From positions 1,592,859 through 1,656,858 of the forward strand of contig SMSO01000006.1 in NCBI GenBank assembly GCA_004764695.1: 64,000 bases of DNA, in the 5' to 3' direction. The notes under the pieces were generated by a model. It was not told the DNA's origin and did no database searches. It was given only the letters and a program-made list of their open reading frames with translations. Origin of the DNA: Schizochytrium sp. TIO01. Taxonomy: Eukaryota; Sar; Bigyra; Thraustochytrida; Thraustochytriidae. Shown piece after piece: positions 20,817 to 31,374 of this stretch; the first letter of the stretch is position 1; the number at the start of each line of letters is the position of its first letter. Position numbers and translations under genes: made by a program.

Positions 20817-23800
20817 ATGAACGATACTCCTAAAATGAGTCCCAAAAGGACGATCGCGACGCCTGGCTCACATTTGCCTCCTCCGACTCTAAGAAATGGG
20901 GGGGGCTCAATTGAAAGCCCGCTGAAAAATCTTGATGAGAATGCCTCCCCAAATGCAAGAAAGCTTCAGGAAGCTCAGAGACAAAACAGTGGTGAAGGCA
21001 AAGCCTCGCAGGCCCGCAACAAAAATAAGACCTCAAGGAAATCTTTATTGCCGAAACCTGGCACAAAGGAGGCCCAACCTCAGGTGCCCATGTCCGCTGA
21101 CAGCAAAGCTGTTTGTTTGAAGGAGTCTGGAAAAGATTCACGCCGCCGATCCTTTATTCCCACGTACAAAGGCACACCTGAATCTTCAACGAAACGAGAC
21201 CAGACAGCAGCATCGTCGCAACTTCGCGACATTACTTCCGCCAAAGACTCAACTCGTCAACTGTATACTCCGTCGCCTCTACAACACTCGCAACAGCCGC
21301 AACAGCTGTCTGGTCTTCGCCAACCCGGTTCTCACAATTTAGCTCGCAAGAGTCAACTTTTCAACCAAAGCAACTTTTCTTCTGACGGTCTACAAACCCC
21401 TGCAGCCTCGACTAGACGGACACGGGAATCTTCAACTCTTTCGAAAGCTTCGAAGTTCGCAACACCACATCGGAAGAATCCTGCTGTGGACACAAATTCT
21501 ACTACCACGCCGATGGGCAGTCAAGCTACCTCACCAAATGGCGGTGCCTCAGGATTGACACCAGCCCAAAAACATGCGTACAGCAGTCGTCTGGATGAGC
21601 TCACGCGTCCGGGCAGTAGTCGTCTGGGTCAGCTCACGCGTTGGAAACTTGAAAAGGAGCTCGATAAATTATCCCCTCAACTTGGACAGAATCTCGGCGT
21701 TGTTAACACTGTGGACCGCTGCTCAAGGATGGGCATGAGCATTCGACAGGGTCTCCCACAAGCTCGAATGCAGTATGACGAGGAACAGAAACGTGAGAGG
21801 CTGCACAACATTGCAAATTCTATAATCAACGATGTCATCGATCGGGCTGTGACTTTGTCTTTTCGTACTCGACTCGCAGAACGCAAACGCGTTGCAGCTG
21901 ATCAAGCTGACGAACTTATAGAGGCCTACCTTGATGAGGCAGTTGAGGAGGCTGTTCACCAAGCCTACGAGCGACTAATTGCTGAAGAGAAGGCGGAGCT
22001 TGCGCACGCGGAAGCCAAGATTAACGAGGAGCGTCAGCGCAAGTTCTCTGAAGAGATTGGTGTACAAATGGATTCTTCTGAGCTCGAGGAACAGCCTGAA
22101 GTAGATAACGATGACAGCTGTGAAGGGGAGGAAGAAGAAGAGGCCAAAGAAGCACGAGACCTTACTCCAGGACCGTCTACGCCTGTCTCTAAGAGGCCGG
22201 TATCTTCCACATCTCTCGGATCCCCCGCATCTGTGTCTGGGCAAGCTGGGACCCCCTGGCAAGAAAACAGTATGGCAATGGAGACACCTGCTCGCCTACC
22301 TCGAGAGCTGGTAGAGGTCCCAGAAACACCGCATTTAGTCTCACAGGTCTTTGCTGAAAAGTCTGGCGACCGTACAGAGAATTCCTCCCCAATGTCCACT
22401 GCTGCTTTGGCAGGTACGCCTCATCACAAACAAGCATTAGCCATGACTCCGATGCAGCCAGCTCGTGAATTCTTAGAAACCCAAGAGATCCCCGAGACTC
22501 CCCAGTTGGTCTCAGATGTTTTTGCACAGAAAACATCAGACGGAGACGATACTGTTAACAAAACACTTGACTTTGGATCACCTTCGTCTGTGGCTGCGAC
22601 AAAGGGAACCCCCGCCCCCAAGCAAATGAGTTCTGCTTTACCTCAGTCCCCTGACACCTATTCTCCAGCTCTTCAAAGCCGTGATGGTACTGACAGCCCT
22701 GGTTCAACATTGTCAACGTCAACTAATGTTGAAGGCCGCAGCCCGGGCGTAAGCTCCACCACTGTAGCCACACCTTACTCAGATCATGGTTTCGTGGAAT
22801 CTGAACTTGACAACGCGATCAAATTTGCTGAGTCCTTTTTGAAAATGCCCTTCACTGCTCGTCGCACTGGTCTTGTTTCAGCCGGTGCCTTTTCTACTCC
22901 GGCTGGATTCACAGCAGGACCTATTCCTTCCACAACGGGTGGTCTCAACGCAAATCTTCGCACCCGGAGAAATGATGATGTTTTCACTGGATCACCGAAG
23001 AGTAGCATTCGCTTCCTGTCCGCTTATGCTGATGGCACGCCCGGTGTACCATCAACTAATAGTACCTCAAACAAGGATGCCGTTTCTCCTCCTTTGCCGC
23101 CACTTCCTGTGAACCTCGCTGTTCAGAGCAAGGAGGCTGTGCGCACATCTGCTTTCGAAGAGGCTCTCAACAACATCGAACATGATGACGCGCAAACCAC
23201 GCGCACAGCCGAGGCTGCTGCTGAAGCTGCAACATTGAAGCAAACTTCCTCGGAACGTCGGAGCGCTTTATGGATTGTTGCATTTTGCCTTTTTTCTTTG
23301 AGCGTTGTCATCTCTTACTCTGTGCCTGTGCAGAGGCAATATGAGCATGCTCGGCGGCTGTCTGTATTTATGGGCATTTGTACTGACTCGCTAGAGTCCA
23401 TGGAGATGGAAGAGGGTTCTGTAAGCACTTTGCCTATTTCTTGCGATGCCCTCTTTCCGCAATCGGCGGAGTCTCAACTGAATGACGACTTCGGGCATTC
23501 ACAATTTGATGATTCTCTTGAGCAAAAGGCCATGCCCAAGCAGCGCTCTGGAAAAGCAAAAAGCACGAGTCAAGACAGAAAACCTGAGTCTGCTGAGCGT
23601 AAGGCAAAGAAGAAGGCCAGGCGCGAGGCCAAATTGAAAGCTGAACGGGAAGCCTCTGAGCTTGAGGCGAAGTTGAAGGCCGAGCGTGAAGGAGTCGAAC
23701 TTGAGGCAAAATTGAAGGCCGAGCGTGAAGCAGCTGAGTTCGAGGCGAAGATGAAGGCTGAGCGTGAAGCAGCTGAGCTCAAGGCGAAGATGAAGGCTGA

Positions 23801-25334
23801 GCGTGAAGCAGCTGAGCTCGAGGCAAAGATGAAGGCCGAACGTGAAGCAGCTGAGCTTGAGGCTAAGATGAAGGCCGAACGTGAAGCAGCTGAGCTTGAG
23901 GCGAAGATGAAGGCTGAGCGTGAAGCAGCTGAGCGTGAAGCAGCTGAGCTCGAGGCGAAGATGAAGGCTGAGCGTGAAGCAGCTGAGCTCGAGGCGAAGA
24001 TGAAGGCTGAGCGTGAAGCAGCTGAGCTCGAGGCGAAGATGAAGGCTGAGCGTGAAGCAGCTGAGCTCGAGGCAAAGATGAAGGCCGAGCGTGAAGCAGC
24101 TGAGCTTGAGGCGAAGATGAAGGCCGAGCGTGAAGCAGCTGAGCTTGAGGCGAAGATGAAGGCTGAGCGTGAAGCAGCTGAGCTCGAGGCGAAGATGAAG
24201 GCTGAGCGCGAAGCAGCTGAGCTCGAGGCGAAGATGAAGGCTGAGCGTGAAGCAGCTGAGCTCGAGGCAAAGATGAAGACCGAGCGTGAAGCAGCTGAGC
24301 TCGAGGCAAAGATGAAGGCCGAGCGTGAAGCAGCTGAGCTTGAGGCGAAGATGAAGGCTGAGCGTGAAGCAGCTGAGCTTGAGGCGAAGATGAAGGCTGA
24401 GCGTGAAGCAGCTGAGCGTGAGGCGAAGATGAAGGCTGAGCGTGAAGCAGCTGAGCTCGAGGCGAAGATGAAGGCTGAGCGTGAAGCAGCTGAGCTCGAG
24501 GCAAAGATGAAGGCCGAGCGTGAAGCAGCTGAGCTTGAGGCGAAGATGAAGGCCGAGCGTGAAGCAGCTGAGCTCGAGGCGAAGATGAAGGCTGAGCGCG
24601 AAGCATCCGAACTTGATGTTTCTTCAATGGAGCCCCAATACACTGAGTATGTTGACGACGAGTCAGAACTCCTGATTGATATGTTAGACTCAGCGGGGCA
24701 ATTTGCAGCTTGGGTTTTCTATGTTAGTTTTGTCAAGTTCCAGCTTCACATTGTGTTTGCAGTGGGATCTGCTGTTGCTCTTGTTGGGAAGGGTCACTTT
24801 GGCCCAATTTTTGGGCCTTTGGGAAATCTGGTTTCTCAACTGAAATGGCAACTAAAGCACGGTGGTGCCGTCACAAACAGTGATGAAATTATAGTGACGG
24901 ATTATGATGATGACTATGTAGACACCTATGTGGATGAGTATGACAACGAAGAGGTGTATGGGTCTGCTGTTACTTCTGCTGGAAGTGCTCTAGGGGGGCA
25001 GCGATTTGTGAATGGTTACGGTGTGGATAATGAAGACGATGCCATGAGCGCGGACTCCGAGCAAGATCAGGAAGAATACGTGGACCAACAGGAGCTCGCC
25101 GAGGAGCGACGTTACGGTGGTGATGCAACAAGCCCACGGTCAAACTCTTCGTATGGCAAGGGTGGGCTTTATCGTGCGGTTGAATTTGTCCCGGTTCGTG
25201 GGACACCCATGGTGCAGATGCGGCATGTCCGTCGTTCCAGGCGTAATGCTGACAAACAAACCTTGCCTGACACTCCGATGCAGTTCCCAGCTGGATACCT
25301 GAAGCGATCGGGATCTTTTACGAGCCACCGTTGA
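20817..25334 (+). CDS. Large membrane protein with Ser/Thr-Pro-rich N-terminus and long charged-helix repeat
   Basis: 1505 aa from the ATG at 20817 (the frame is open upstream only from a TTG; ATG 20835 is also possible). Residues ~1-300 are basic and rich in Ser/Thr-Pro. Residues ~300-420 form a charged helical region. Two related segments read EVPETPHLVSQVFAEK (~500-518) and EIPETPQLVSDVFAQK (~556-572), surrounded by SP/TP sites. A hydrophobic segment (ALWIVAFCLFSLSVVISYSV, about 816-836) is a good transmembrane helix. About 25 copies of a 13-residue unit (KMKAEREAAELEA) follow and should form a long single alpha-helix or coiled coil. A second hydrophobic segment (about 1292-1325) precedes an Asp/Tyr-rich, then basic, tail. 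Topology suggests two membrane anchors around a rigid ~430-residue spacer. A nuclear-envelope or other membrane-bridging role is speculation; no family recognised. Confidence 0.75.
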   Translation: MNDTPKMSPKRTIATPGSHLPPPTLRNGGGSIESPLKNLDENASPNARKLQEAQRQNSGEGKASQARNKNKTSRKSLLPKPGTKEAQPQVPMSADSKAVCLKESGKDSRRRSFIPTYKGTPESSTKRDQTAASSQLRDITSAKDSTRQLYTPSPLQHSQQPQQLSGLRQPGSHNLARKSQLFNQSNFSSDGLQTPAASTRRTRESSTLSKASKFATPHRKNPAVDTNSTTTPMGSQATSPNGGASGLTPAQKHAYSSRLDELTRPGSSRLGQLTRWKLEKELDKLSPQLGQNLGVVNTVDRCSRMGMSIRQGLPQARMQYDEEQKRERLHNIANSIINDVIDRAVTLSFRTRLAERKRVAADQADELIEAYLDEAVEEAVHQAYERLIAEEKAELAHAEAKINEERQRKFSEEIGVQMDSSELEEQPEVDNDDSCEGEEEEEAKEARDLTPGPSTPVSKRPVSSTSLGSPASVSGQAGTPWQENSMAMETPARLPRELVEVPETPHLVSQVFAEKSGDRTENSSPMSTAALAGTPHHKQALAMTPMQPAREFLETQEIPETPQLVSDVFAQKTSDGDDTVNKTLDFGSPSSVAATKGTPAPKQMSSALPQSPDTYSPALQSRDGTDSPGSTLSTSTNVEGRSPGVSSTTVATPYSDHGFVESELDNAIKFAESFLKMPFTARRTGLVSAGAFSTPAGFTAGPIPSTTGGLNANLRTRRNDDVFTGSPKSSIRFLSAYADGTPGVPSTNSTSNKDAVSPPLPPLPVNLAVQSKEAVRTSAFEEALNNIEHDDAQTTRTAEAAAEAATLKQTSSERRSALWIVAFCLFSLSVVISYSVPVQRQYEHARRLSVFMGICTDSLESMEMEEGSVSTLPISCDALFPQSAESQLNDDFGHSQFDDSLEQKAMPKQRSGKAKSTSQDRKPESAERKAKKKARREAKLKAEREASELEAKLKAEREGVELEAKLKAEREAAEFEAKMKAEREAAELKAKMKAEREAAELEAKMKAEREAAELEAKMKAEREAAELEAKMKAEREAAEREAAELEAKMKAEREAAELEAKMKAEREAAELEAKMKAEREAAELEAKMKAEREAAELEAKMKAEREAAELEAKMKAEREAAELEAKMKAEREAAELEAKMKAEREAAELEAKMKTEREAAELEAKMKAEREAAELEAKMKAEREAAELEAKMKAEREAAEREAKMKAEREAAELEAKMKAEREAAELEAKMKAEREAAELEAKMKAEREAAELEAKMKAEREASELDVSSMEPQYTEYVDDESELLIDMLDSAGQFAAWVFYVSFVKFQLHIVFAVGSAVALVGKGHFGPIFGPLGNLVSQLKWQLKHGGAVTNSDEIIVTDYDDDYVDTYVDEYDNEEVYGSAVTSAGSALGGQRFVNGYGVDNEDDAMSADSEQDQEEYVDQQELAEERRYGGDATSPRSNSSYGKGGLYRAVEFVPVRGTPMVQMRHVRRSRRNADKQTLPDTPMQFPAGYLKRSGSFTSHR
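23634..24612 (+). repeat. 39-bp tandem minisatellite in coding sequence, about 25 copies
   Basis: Each 39-bp unit encodes KMKAEREAAELEA or a close variant. The first three units are the most diverged (KLKAERE, GVELEA, EFEA). One unit has five extra residues (EREAA, near 23925), one has KMKT, and one has AEREA. Silent differences (GCG/GCA, GCT/GCC, CTC/CTT) recur in blocks, which suggests growth by copying several units at a time. The frame is kept throughout. Confidence 0.95.
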
Positions 25335-25949
25335 TATATATACTCATATAAAAGCACTGTACTTAGCAAATGTGAAGACTACCAGATAACCGTTGTCTAG
25401 GACATCTTTCGACCTTGATCTGGATTTAGTTTCTTCAATTATTGCGTCGAAGTATTCGTCGAAGTCGCCACCATAAGCTGCGCGGGGGGCATTTTCCAAG
25501 AAATCGTCAAAATGGTAATGCTAACTACTGAACCCGTTTCTACTCAATGAATTGCTTGCAATCTCAATTTGTGTGAATATTATCTGCTAGAACATTCAAT
25601 GGTAATGTGGAAGTACGTTTTGAAAGGGACCCAAAGCAACCATTGCTCGTGCAATATGAATTGGCTGCGAGCTTTAAGTTCAATCTTGTTTCATTAAAAA
25701 TCAAGGAATTATTTAGATTTGGATATCCTAAATTTTCTTGTGTGTAATTTTTTGTATTTGCCCAATAAACAATTACAGCTCTAACGTGTTACAATTCGTT
25801 TTTTACGCATTGGATGTTAATTGTGATTGGTATTCTTCCATCCTTGTCATTGCATTGAAGACTAGAATTAGCATAAAAAACTATATCTAAGATCTCCAAA
25901 ATTTTGCTGCTGTTAGATCCTGCAGAAAAACTTGGGGAATTGTTGTTGG
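25335..25949. other. AT-rich intergenic
   Basis: About 615 bp after the stop codon, increasingly AT-rich. No ORF with coding character and no RNA gene seen. Confidence 0.4.
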
Positions 25950-27110
25950 AAGCTAGTGTTTGTATACAAAGCTTCTAAAGCCTTGTGCGTACCATTTTTG
26001 GATATTGTTATGTGAACTTGTGGGAGATGATGGTCTCGAATATGATAGAATTGATTATGAATTGAAGGAGGCTACTCCAATTGTTTCAACCACCGAAGAA
26101 GAAGAAGGCGCCCAAGATGGGGAAGATATTGAATTGAGACATTATGTTCATCATCATAATAGAACGAAGAACAACTTAAACAAAAGTATGCAAGCAGGAG
26201 TGAAAGAGACTTTGATCTGGAATCTCTTGATTTCGATAAGAAATATGAGTCGAACAAATAAATCACTCCCAATGAAATGGGTAGTGATAAGCAATAGATT
26301 GAAGAGCTCACTGACAATGCTGGCACGGGAGAGACCCCAATTAATGTGTGTGAGTCCGAATGCGACACGTTTGGGGAACTGTTTGATGATCTCAGTTTGC
26401 CCAGATGTAATGACATGATTGGCGAGGAGAGTAATAAAATTCATACAAAGCAAGAGTTGGATGTTCATAAAAACTTGAAAGAAATGTGGCATGCTGAGTG
26501 AGTAATTGGTCAGTGCTGAGAAGAAACGGAAGATGAATCTCTGGAACGCGACTGAGTAGCAGGCAAAGTTGGAATCTGAAGATCCCAATAAAAAAAAACA
26601 ATCACTACTTCTGATGCCGACGTTGATAAATACTTATACGATGATGAAGAGGCTTGCGAGTAATCTGGTGATGATGACATCGAACACGAAAGAGAAAATG
26701 TGACAGTCATTGATGAGGATCAAGTAGACAAAGCAAATATTTAGTTAGATTCGGACAGGTGAATCTCAAAACAACCACTTGAAGACTTGGACGACATTAG
26801 AGGGCAAATATTTCAGTATGGTTGAAAATCAAGTCGTTTGAGGCGGTTAAAGCAAAACAGGGTAGTTAAGAAATCTTTGATAGATGGTTACGCTCTTTCA
26901 ATCCATGGAATGGTATGAGATGGGAGGGTATGGGAGGACGCTATTATGTACAAAGAAGGATGAGGAGAGTGCTGCGAGATTATACACGCCTTTTGCTAAT
27001 GAGAATATGGCCACGTCAGTCGCCAATAATATCCAGAGTTTCACGTCACAGAAGAAAGTGAAAAGTCATCCATCCAGGGTTAAGGGGCTGTTTGGAGATT
27101 TGCTGTAAAG
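25950..27110 (+). pseudogene. Probable decayed coding sequence, acidic protein remnant
   Basis: An AT-rich stretch retains protein-like pieces on the plus strand interrupted by stops and frame changes. About 26010-26150 encodes a Glu/Asp-rich piece (STTEEEEGAQDGEDIELRH). About 26610-26750 is another acidic piece (YLYDDEEACE, stop, SGDDDIEHERE). The tail 26884-27108 is open to TAA. The acidic N-terminal style would suit a degenerate transposase or a lineage-specific gene, but I find no catalytic motif, terminal repeat or target duplication, so the origin is unknown. Confidence 0.3.
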
Positions 27111-27123
27111 TTAGCTATGATGA

Positions 27124-27858
27124 TTAAAGATCCAAAACAAGGTCCTCGTCGTCATCATCATCTCCGTCACTAAGACTACTGAGATCATCATCATCGTCAT
27201 GAGACTGAGCGGCATGCTGCACTGTGGAAGAAGGTGTTTTGTCGTCTTCCTCCATGGAGTTAGAGGTTTGCGATAGCATGGTTGCTGATGATGCTTCAGA
27301 AGCGAACGTGCTAGCAGAGCCATCACTACGAACAGTTGAAATGGTGGCCGATGAAGCCGAGGAATCTGTGCTTGGGTGCCTGTTCTTCTTGATTGTGGGA
27401 ACGGAGGACGCGATTTGAGCAAACTTCCGAACATAATCTTTGACCCTTTGAGAGTACTTTTCGTAGTCTTGCATCATGAGAGCGGCCGCTTCGCTATTGA
27501 GAGGGTCACTTGCATTCGGGTAAGAGAGAAGTTGAGGAAGGAACATGTCAAAGATGTTTACCAGTTCATACATGGGGCTCCACGTCTGGTTGATGACATC
27601 GAGGCAAACTGAGCCAGACATCTCATCAACATTAGGATGGAAGAGACGGTTCTTGAAGCCAATTGACGGAGAATGGTACGGGTAGTCTCTGGGCAGGGTA
27701 ACATGAACTTGCCAGAGTCCGCCTTCGTACAGTGAATCCTTCGGCCCATGAAATTCTACAACGAATTCTGATCCATTGCCTTCCATATCTACAACATAAT
27801 CTGACATCATGAGCTTCATGATGTCCATGTCGCGCCGCTTGTGCGGGTTGGTCGTCAT
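27124..27858 (-). CDS. UBE2H: Ubiquitin-conjugating enzyme E2 H
   Basis: 244 aa from the ATG at 27858; the frame is open upstream only from a GTG. The UBC fold is complete. The N-terminus [12 protein letters not shown] resembles the UBE2H family. HPN (74-76) precedes the active-site Cys85 in [13 protein letters not shown], and [15 protein letters not shown] follows as in animal and fungal (Ubc8) UBE2H. The tail after residue ~155 is about 90 aa, Ser/Thr-rich then Asp-rich ([20 protein letters not shown]). It is longer than the human tail but has the same acidic character, which is a CK2 target in other species. UBE2H/Ubc8 is the cognate E2 of the CTLH/GID E3 ligase, which degrades metabolic enzymes. 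No CTLH subunit is encoded in this window. Confidence 0.95.
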   Translation of the reverse strand: MTTNPHKRRDMDIMKLMMSDYVVDMEGNGSEFVVEFHGPKDSLYEGGLWQVHVTLPRDYPYHSPSIGFKNRLFHPNVDEMSGSVCLDVINQTWSPMYELVNIFDMFLPQLLSYPNASDPLNSEAAALMMQDYEKYSQRVKDYVRKFAQIASSVPTIKKNRHPSTDSSASSATISTVRSDGSASTFASEASSATMLSQTSNSMEEDDKTPSSTVQHAAQSHDDDDDLSSLSDGDDDDDEDLVLDL

Positions 27859-28814
27859 TCTTCTCTCGAGCACAAGCAGACAAGACGTCTGACTGTCTAC
27901 CTAAGGAACGGAGGTCTCCTCGTAAAGTTCCGCAGGAGGAGGAACACCCAACCAACTATGCCCCAAAACTTAATCACCCAGAGCGTGAGTCGTATACTCT
28001 GCAAGCCCGTAGACTGTAAAGGACCTCAAGCGTCTTGGCGCGAGCCAGGGTGAATCACAATTGCCACACGCTTGTTGAGTGAGTGTTTGCTTTTATTTGA
28101 GAAAAGTAAGGCATATACAGTAAGAAGGTAATAAGGGCCAACCCCGGAAATCCGCTGGAATTCGCTTCCTAAGGCGGATTTCTATCTCCACAAAGCTTCG
28201 CTTCAAGGCTATCACTCAAAGCAGATAGCTAGTTGGCTGCTAGTTCTCTGGATCAAGGGTCGCGCCGCAGTACCTCCAGCGCTAAGAATAACAAGCTCAA
28301 CTCGAGGTTGTTGGTGAGATGGAGAAATCCAGGAAAAGAGAGGTCTTTTCCACAAGTTTTTAGGTCCAAAACTAGAAGAATGCGAGTTCCTCTTTGCTTG
28401 ATGTCCTGCACTGCCAGTCTGAGCAGGCAGTCGGGGGGTTCGGGAAGCTGTTCAAAGCTCAACGAGTGAGAGGAGGTGGCGAGGGTTAGGGCGAAGGCTC
28501 GAGGCAGAGGTGGCGGAGTGCTGCGAAGGGAGCGCTGGAATTGCGGATCTGGCTGGGTCCAGACTCAATCGATTGAATGCCTCTCTTTTTAGCGCCCTTT
28601 GGGGTCCTTTCCACTCACAAAGTAAAACTTTTTATCATCACAATCATGGTCCTTCCTGCTCTATACAACCAGTAGATACTACTACGCAGGCAGCCTACTT
28701 TGAAAAGATAAGAACTTCGAAGAGAAAGTTGTCCTTCGAAATCGATGATTCTTATCATTTCTTATCATCATTCAGTTATTATCGCGGTTATAGTTTTAAG
28801 TTTAATGTTAACAA

Positions 28815-28865
28815 AAAACAAGGAAAAGAAAAAGAAAAAGAAAAAGAGAAGAAAAAGAAGAAAAG
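28815..28865 (+). repeat. GAAAA purine microsatellite
   Basis: Tandem GAAAAA/GAAAAG units form an all-purine tract of about 50 bases. Confidence 0.85.
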
Positions 28866-29265
28866 GTTTCTTTCAATCGCCGTATATATTGCGCCTTTCT
28901 AAATTCTTTTAGTTTCCTTTTAGCGTCTGCAGCTTAGCAGCACTACTACCAGTTACGCCTAAGCGCACCATAGAGAACGGCATGGAAACTTTTCTTCATT
29001 GCACAAAAGACTTTTCTCTCTGCCGGTTAGTCGCCGGTAGCCGACTGCTAGAGTAACTTTCCGGGAAGATAGTTGACTAATGATGAGCGATCGATCAGAA
29101 AGAGAAGAAGAACCTCCGGATTCATCTTTTTAATGATTTCCGGTGATTGCTTTCCCAGAATCCCTAAACAGTGCTACTTTAAGCATTGTCTTCGTGGCTT
29201 CAGAGCGACTTTTTCGTCTCTTTTCAAAGTCTTTTCTCTCTTTCCTCGTTCGCTTTGCACATTGA

Positions 29266-29288
29266 GACTCTCTCTCTCTCTCTCTCAG
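29266..29288 (+). repeat. CT dinucleotide run
   Basis: About eleven CT dinucleotides in tandem within otherwise mixed sequence. Confidence 0.85.
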
Positions 29289-29971
29289 ACTGCCTCCCAC
29301 ACACTCCCTCACGCAGAACCGCCGCTCTGCGGGAGCAGGCTCCTCTGAGAACCAGCGGAACTCTCCAGTGGTTGCTAGGACGCACGCCACTGACCGCAGC
29401 TGTTGAGAAGATGTATCGAGACAACCCCACAAGAGAGTATCTCTTCAAGATGCTCCTCACAGCTGATCTGCAAAGCCCCTTTCCTTTGTGAGGCTGCACC
29501 ACTGCCTTTTCGCAATGGCAGTTCTAATGTATGGTATGCGCGCCAAAACTTACCTGCACTTGCCTACCTTGCACTTCACTAAAGTGCCTTCTATCTTAAA
29601 ACATAGTTCTTACCCCCAGTGTCACATATAATTTTGAGTCGAGGATATCCTAATTGCCCGCAGTGCCCTCTTCACTCCACTGCACCACATGGCCCCTCTG
29701 TTTGCTGCCCTCCGTGCTTTAAAAGAGCTCAGCAGATAATAATGATGGCGGCCAATTCGAGGAATCGCAGTCGAAGCCGAATCGAAGCTGCCTCAGACGT
29801 GCCTTACGCTGCCTCTTGACACTGCCTGGAGCGCTTCCTTCGGCGCCTCGCCGTCCCTTTTCGCAGACTCTCTCTCCTTTGCCGGGCCGCTGCTTCCCTT
29901 CCGAGCTACAGTAACGCAGTCTTTGGCGATCGGGTTTCGTGCAATTGGCGAACTCGAAGAATCCTTAATTT

Positions 29972-30028
29972 TTTCATTTCATTCATTTTATTCATTTCAT
30001 TCATTTCATTCATTTATTGAATTCATTT
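29972..30028 (+). repeat. TTCAT / TTTCATTCA microsatellite
   Basis: Repeated TTCATTTCA and TTCATTTTA units with small variations over about 57 bases. Confidence 0.8.
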
Positions 30029-30155
30029 TCTCGTTTTCTTGAAAGTTCTTTGGAAGAGAACAATGTTATTATCGATGTAATTCGTGGATGAGTGAGTTCC
30101 GGGTTCTTAAAAGCGATCTGCGCTCTTCTCCGGCGATCTCAGACGCTTAGGTCGT

Positions 30156-30194
30156 AGACGGATATTGGGATCCTCGTCGCGCGAGGACCCGTCT
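30156..30194 (+). other. Bulged inverted repeat (hairpin)
   Basis: AGAC (30156) pairs with GTCT (30191-30194). Inside it GGG-A-TCCTCG pairs with CGAGGA-CCC around a five-base loop, leaving a single bulged A and an unpaired side of seven bases. It could be a structured RNA element or chance in a locally GC-rich patch; nothing else supports a function. Confidence 0.3.
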
Positions 30195-31374
30195 TTACGT
30201 CGATAAAGCGGAGACCTGTGCGAGGAAAACGAGCTTTGGCAGCGGCTTTGGCGGCTTAGAGGGAAGCGGCAGCGACGTACTTCTTTTTCTCTATCATATC
30301 ATGTGAAAAAAATCAATTCTTCTTCATATCTATCATAATGACTTTGCATCGATTGAGGATAAAAGTTGTGCACTAAACTTGAACAAGCGAAAGTAAAGCA
30401 ACAAAGTCTCTTTTTGTGCGATTTATTCGAAGGTTTCTCTCGCTCCTTCGATGACGTGGCATTTAGAAGTCAAGGAAACGCTAGTATTGTGTCGGAATGG
30501 GGAAAGAAGAGGCGTAAGGATGGAAAGAGAGGCCAAAGGGCGATGAGGAACTTGGATGACGCAATGCGATGATTTTACAGAAGAATTGTTTTTCGACAAG
30601 ATGAAAGAAAAAAGAGAAGTAATTGGTTGCCTCTAAAACTAGATCAGAAGTAAAGGTGAGGGAGAGGGAGGCCGCAGAGGGGATGTGAGCAGCTGTGGGA
30701 GATTGGGGGAACAAATGGCTAAGAAAAGAGGGATAGCACGACTCAATAAGACTGCGACTGAAGCTGCCGTTACAAAGCAGTGGAAAAGTGTTGTAACTTA
30801 GTTTTATGAGGGTATTGAATGAAGCTATGTGTGACATTACCACTGCGACCAAAATAACTCAGTCGAGGCAGGAGAAGATAAATATTCACAAAAGTCACAT
30901 TCTCAAACAGGTTGGTGTCATGGATGTGCGTACTATGGTATTACGCACCAAAAGAAACTTTCACATTTTGATGAAAAGCATTCATTTTGATGCCAAACCG
31001 TGCTCAGACTTATTACACCAGGTCCTTGAAAATTACTAGTTTGTTAAACGTTGGGGATCAGGAGAGCTTATCAAGCGGTATTTTTTAATCTGGCTTGAAA
31101 GAAAGTGTCCTTCCACATGTATTACATTTATAATGCAGGGGTTGAATGAAGTCTAAGGCGGTGGCCTGCTGTCAATCTAAATCTTTAGCTGATTTGAAGG
31201 GTGTAGGAGCAAAACATTTCGTGGTTATCACAGCAACATCTATTCACTTACCTTGATGAAAAGTCGTTGACAATTTGTAGTCAAAAAACGCGCAGTGAAA
31301 AATTACACGCAAGACATGCATAAAGGCGCTGTAACGCGTTGTGACATGTTCTCTTGGTTATTTATTGGTACTCA

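Larger units (their letters stand above)
27859..31374. other. Gene-poor region with microsatellites
   Basis: About 3.5 kb upstream of UBE2H in which I can support no gene. ORFs of 60-140 codons are present, but their products are low-complexity or Ser/Phe-rich. The region holds a GAAAA-type purine tract (28815-28865), a CT run (29266-29288), a TTCAT tract (29972-30028) and a hairpin (30156-30194). The frame ending at 29491 (TAAVEKMYRDNPTREYLFKM) is the most protein-like short piece but has no support beyond that. Confidence 0.4.

Noticed and set aside
23570-24643. Antisense ORF of 357 codons (and a second of 254) over the 39-bp repeat
   Set aside because: Open only because the 39-bp unit lacks stops in those frames; it encodes monotonous Ala-Ser-Phe or Pro-Ser repeats. 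The sense strand has the coherent protein.
25950-27110. Intact transposon
   Set aside because: No terminal inverted repeats, target-site duplication or transposase catalytic residues could be found.
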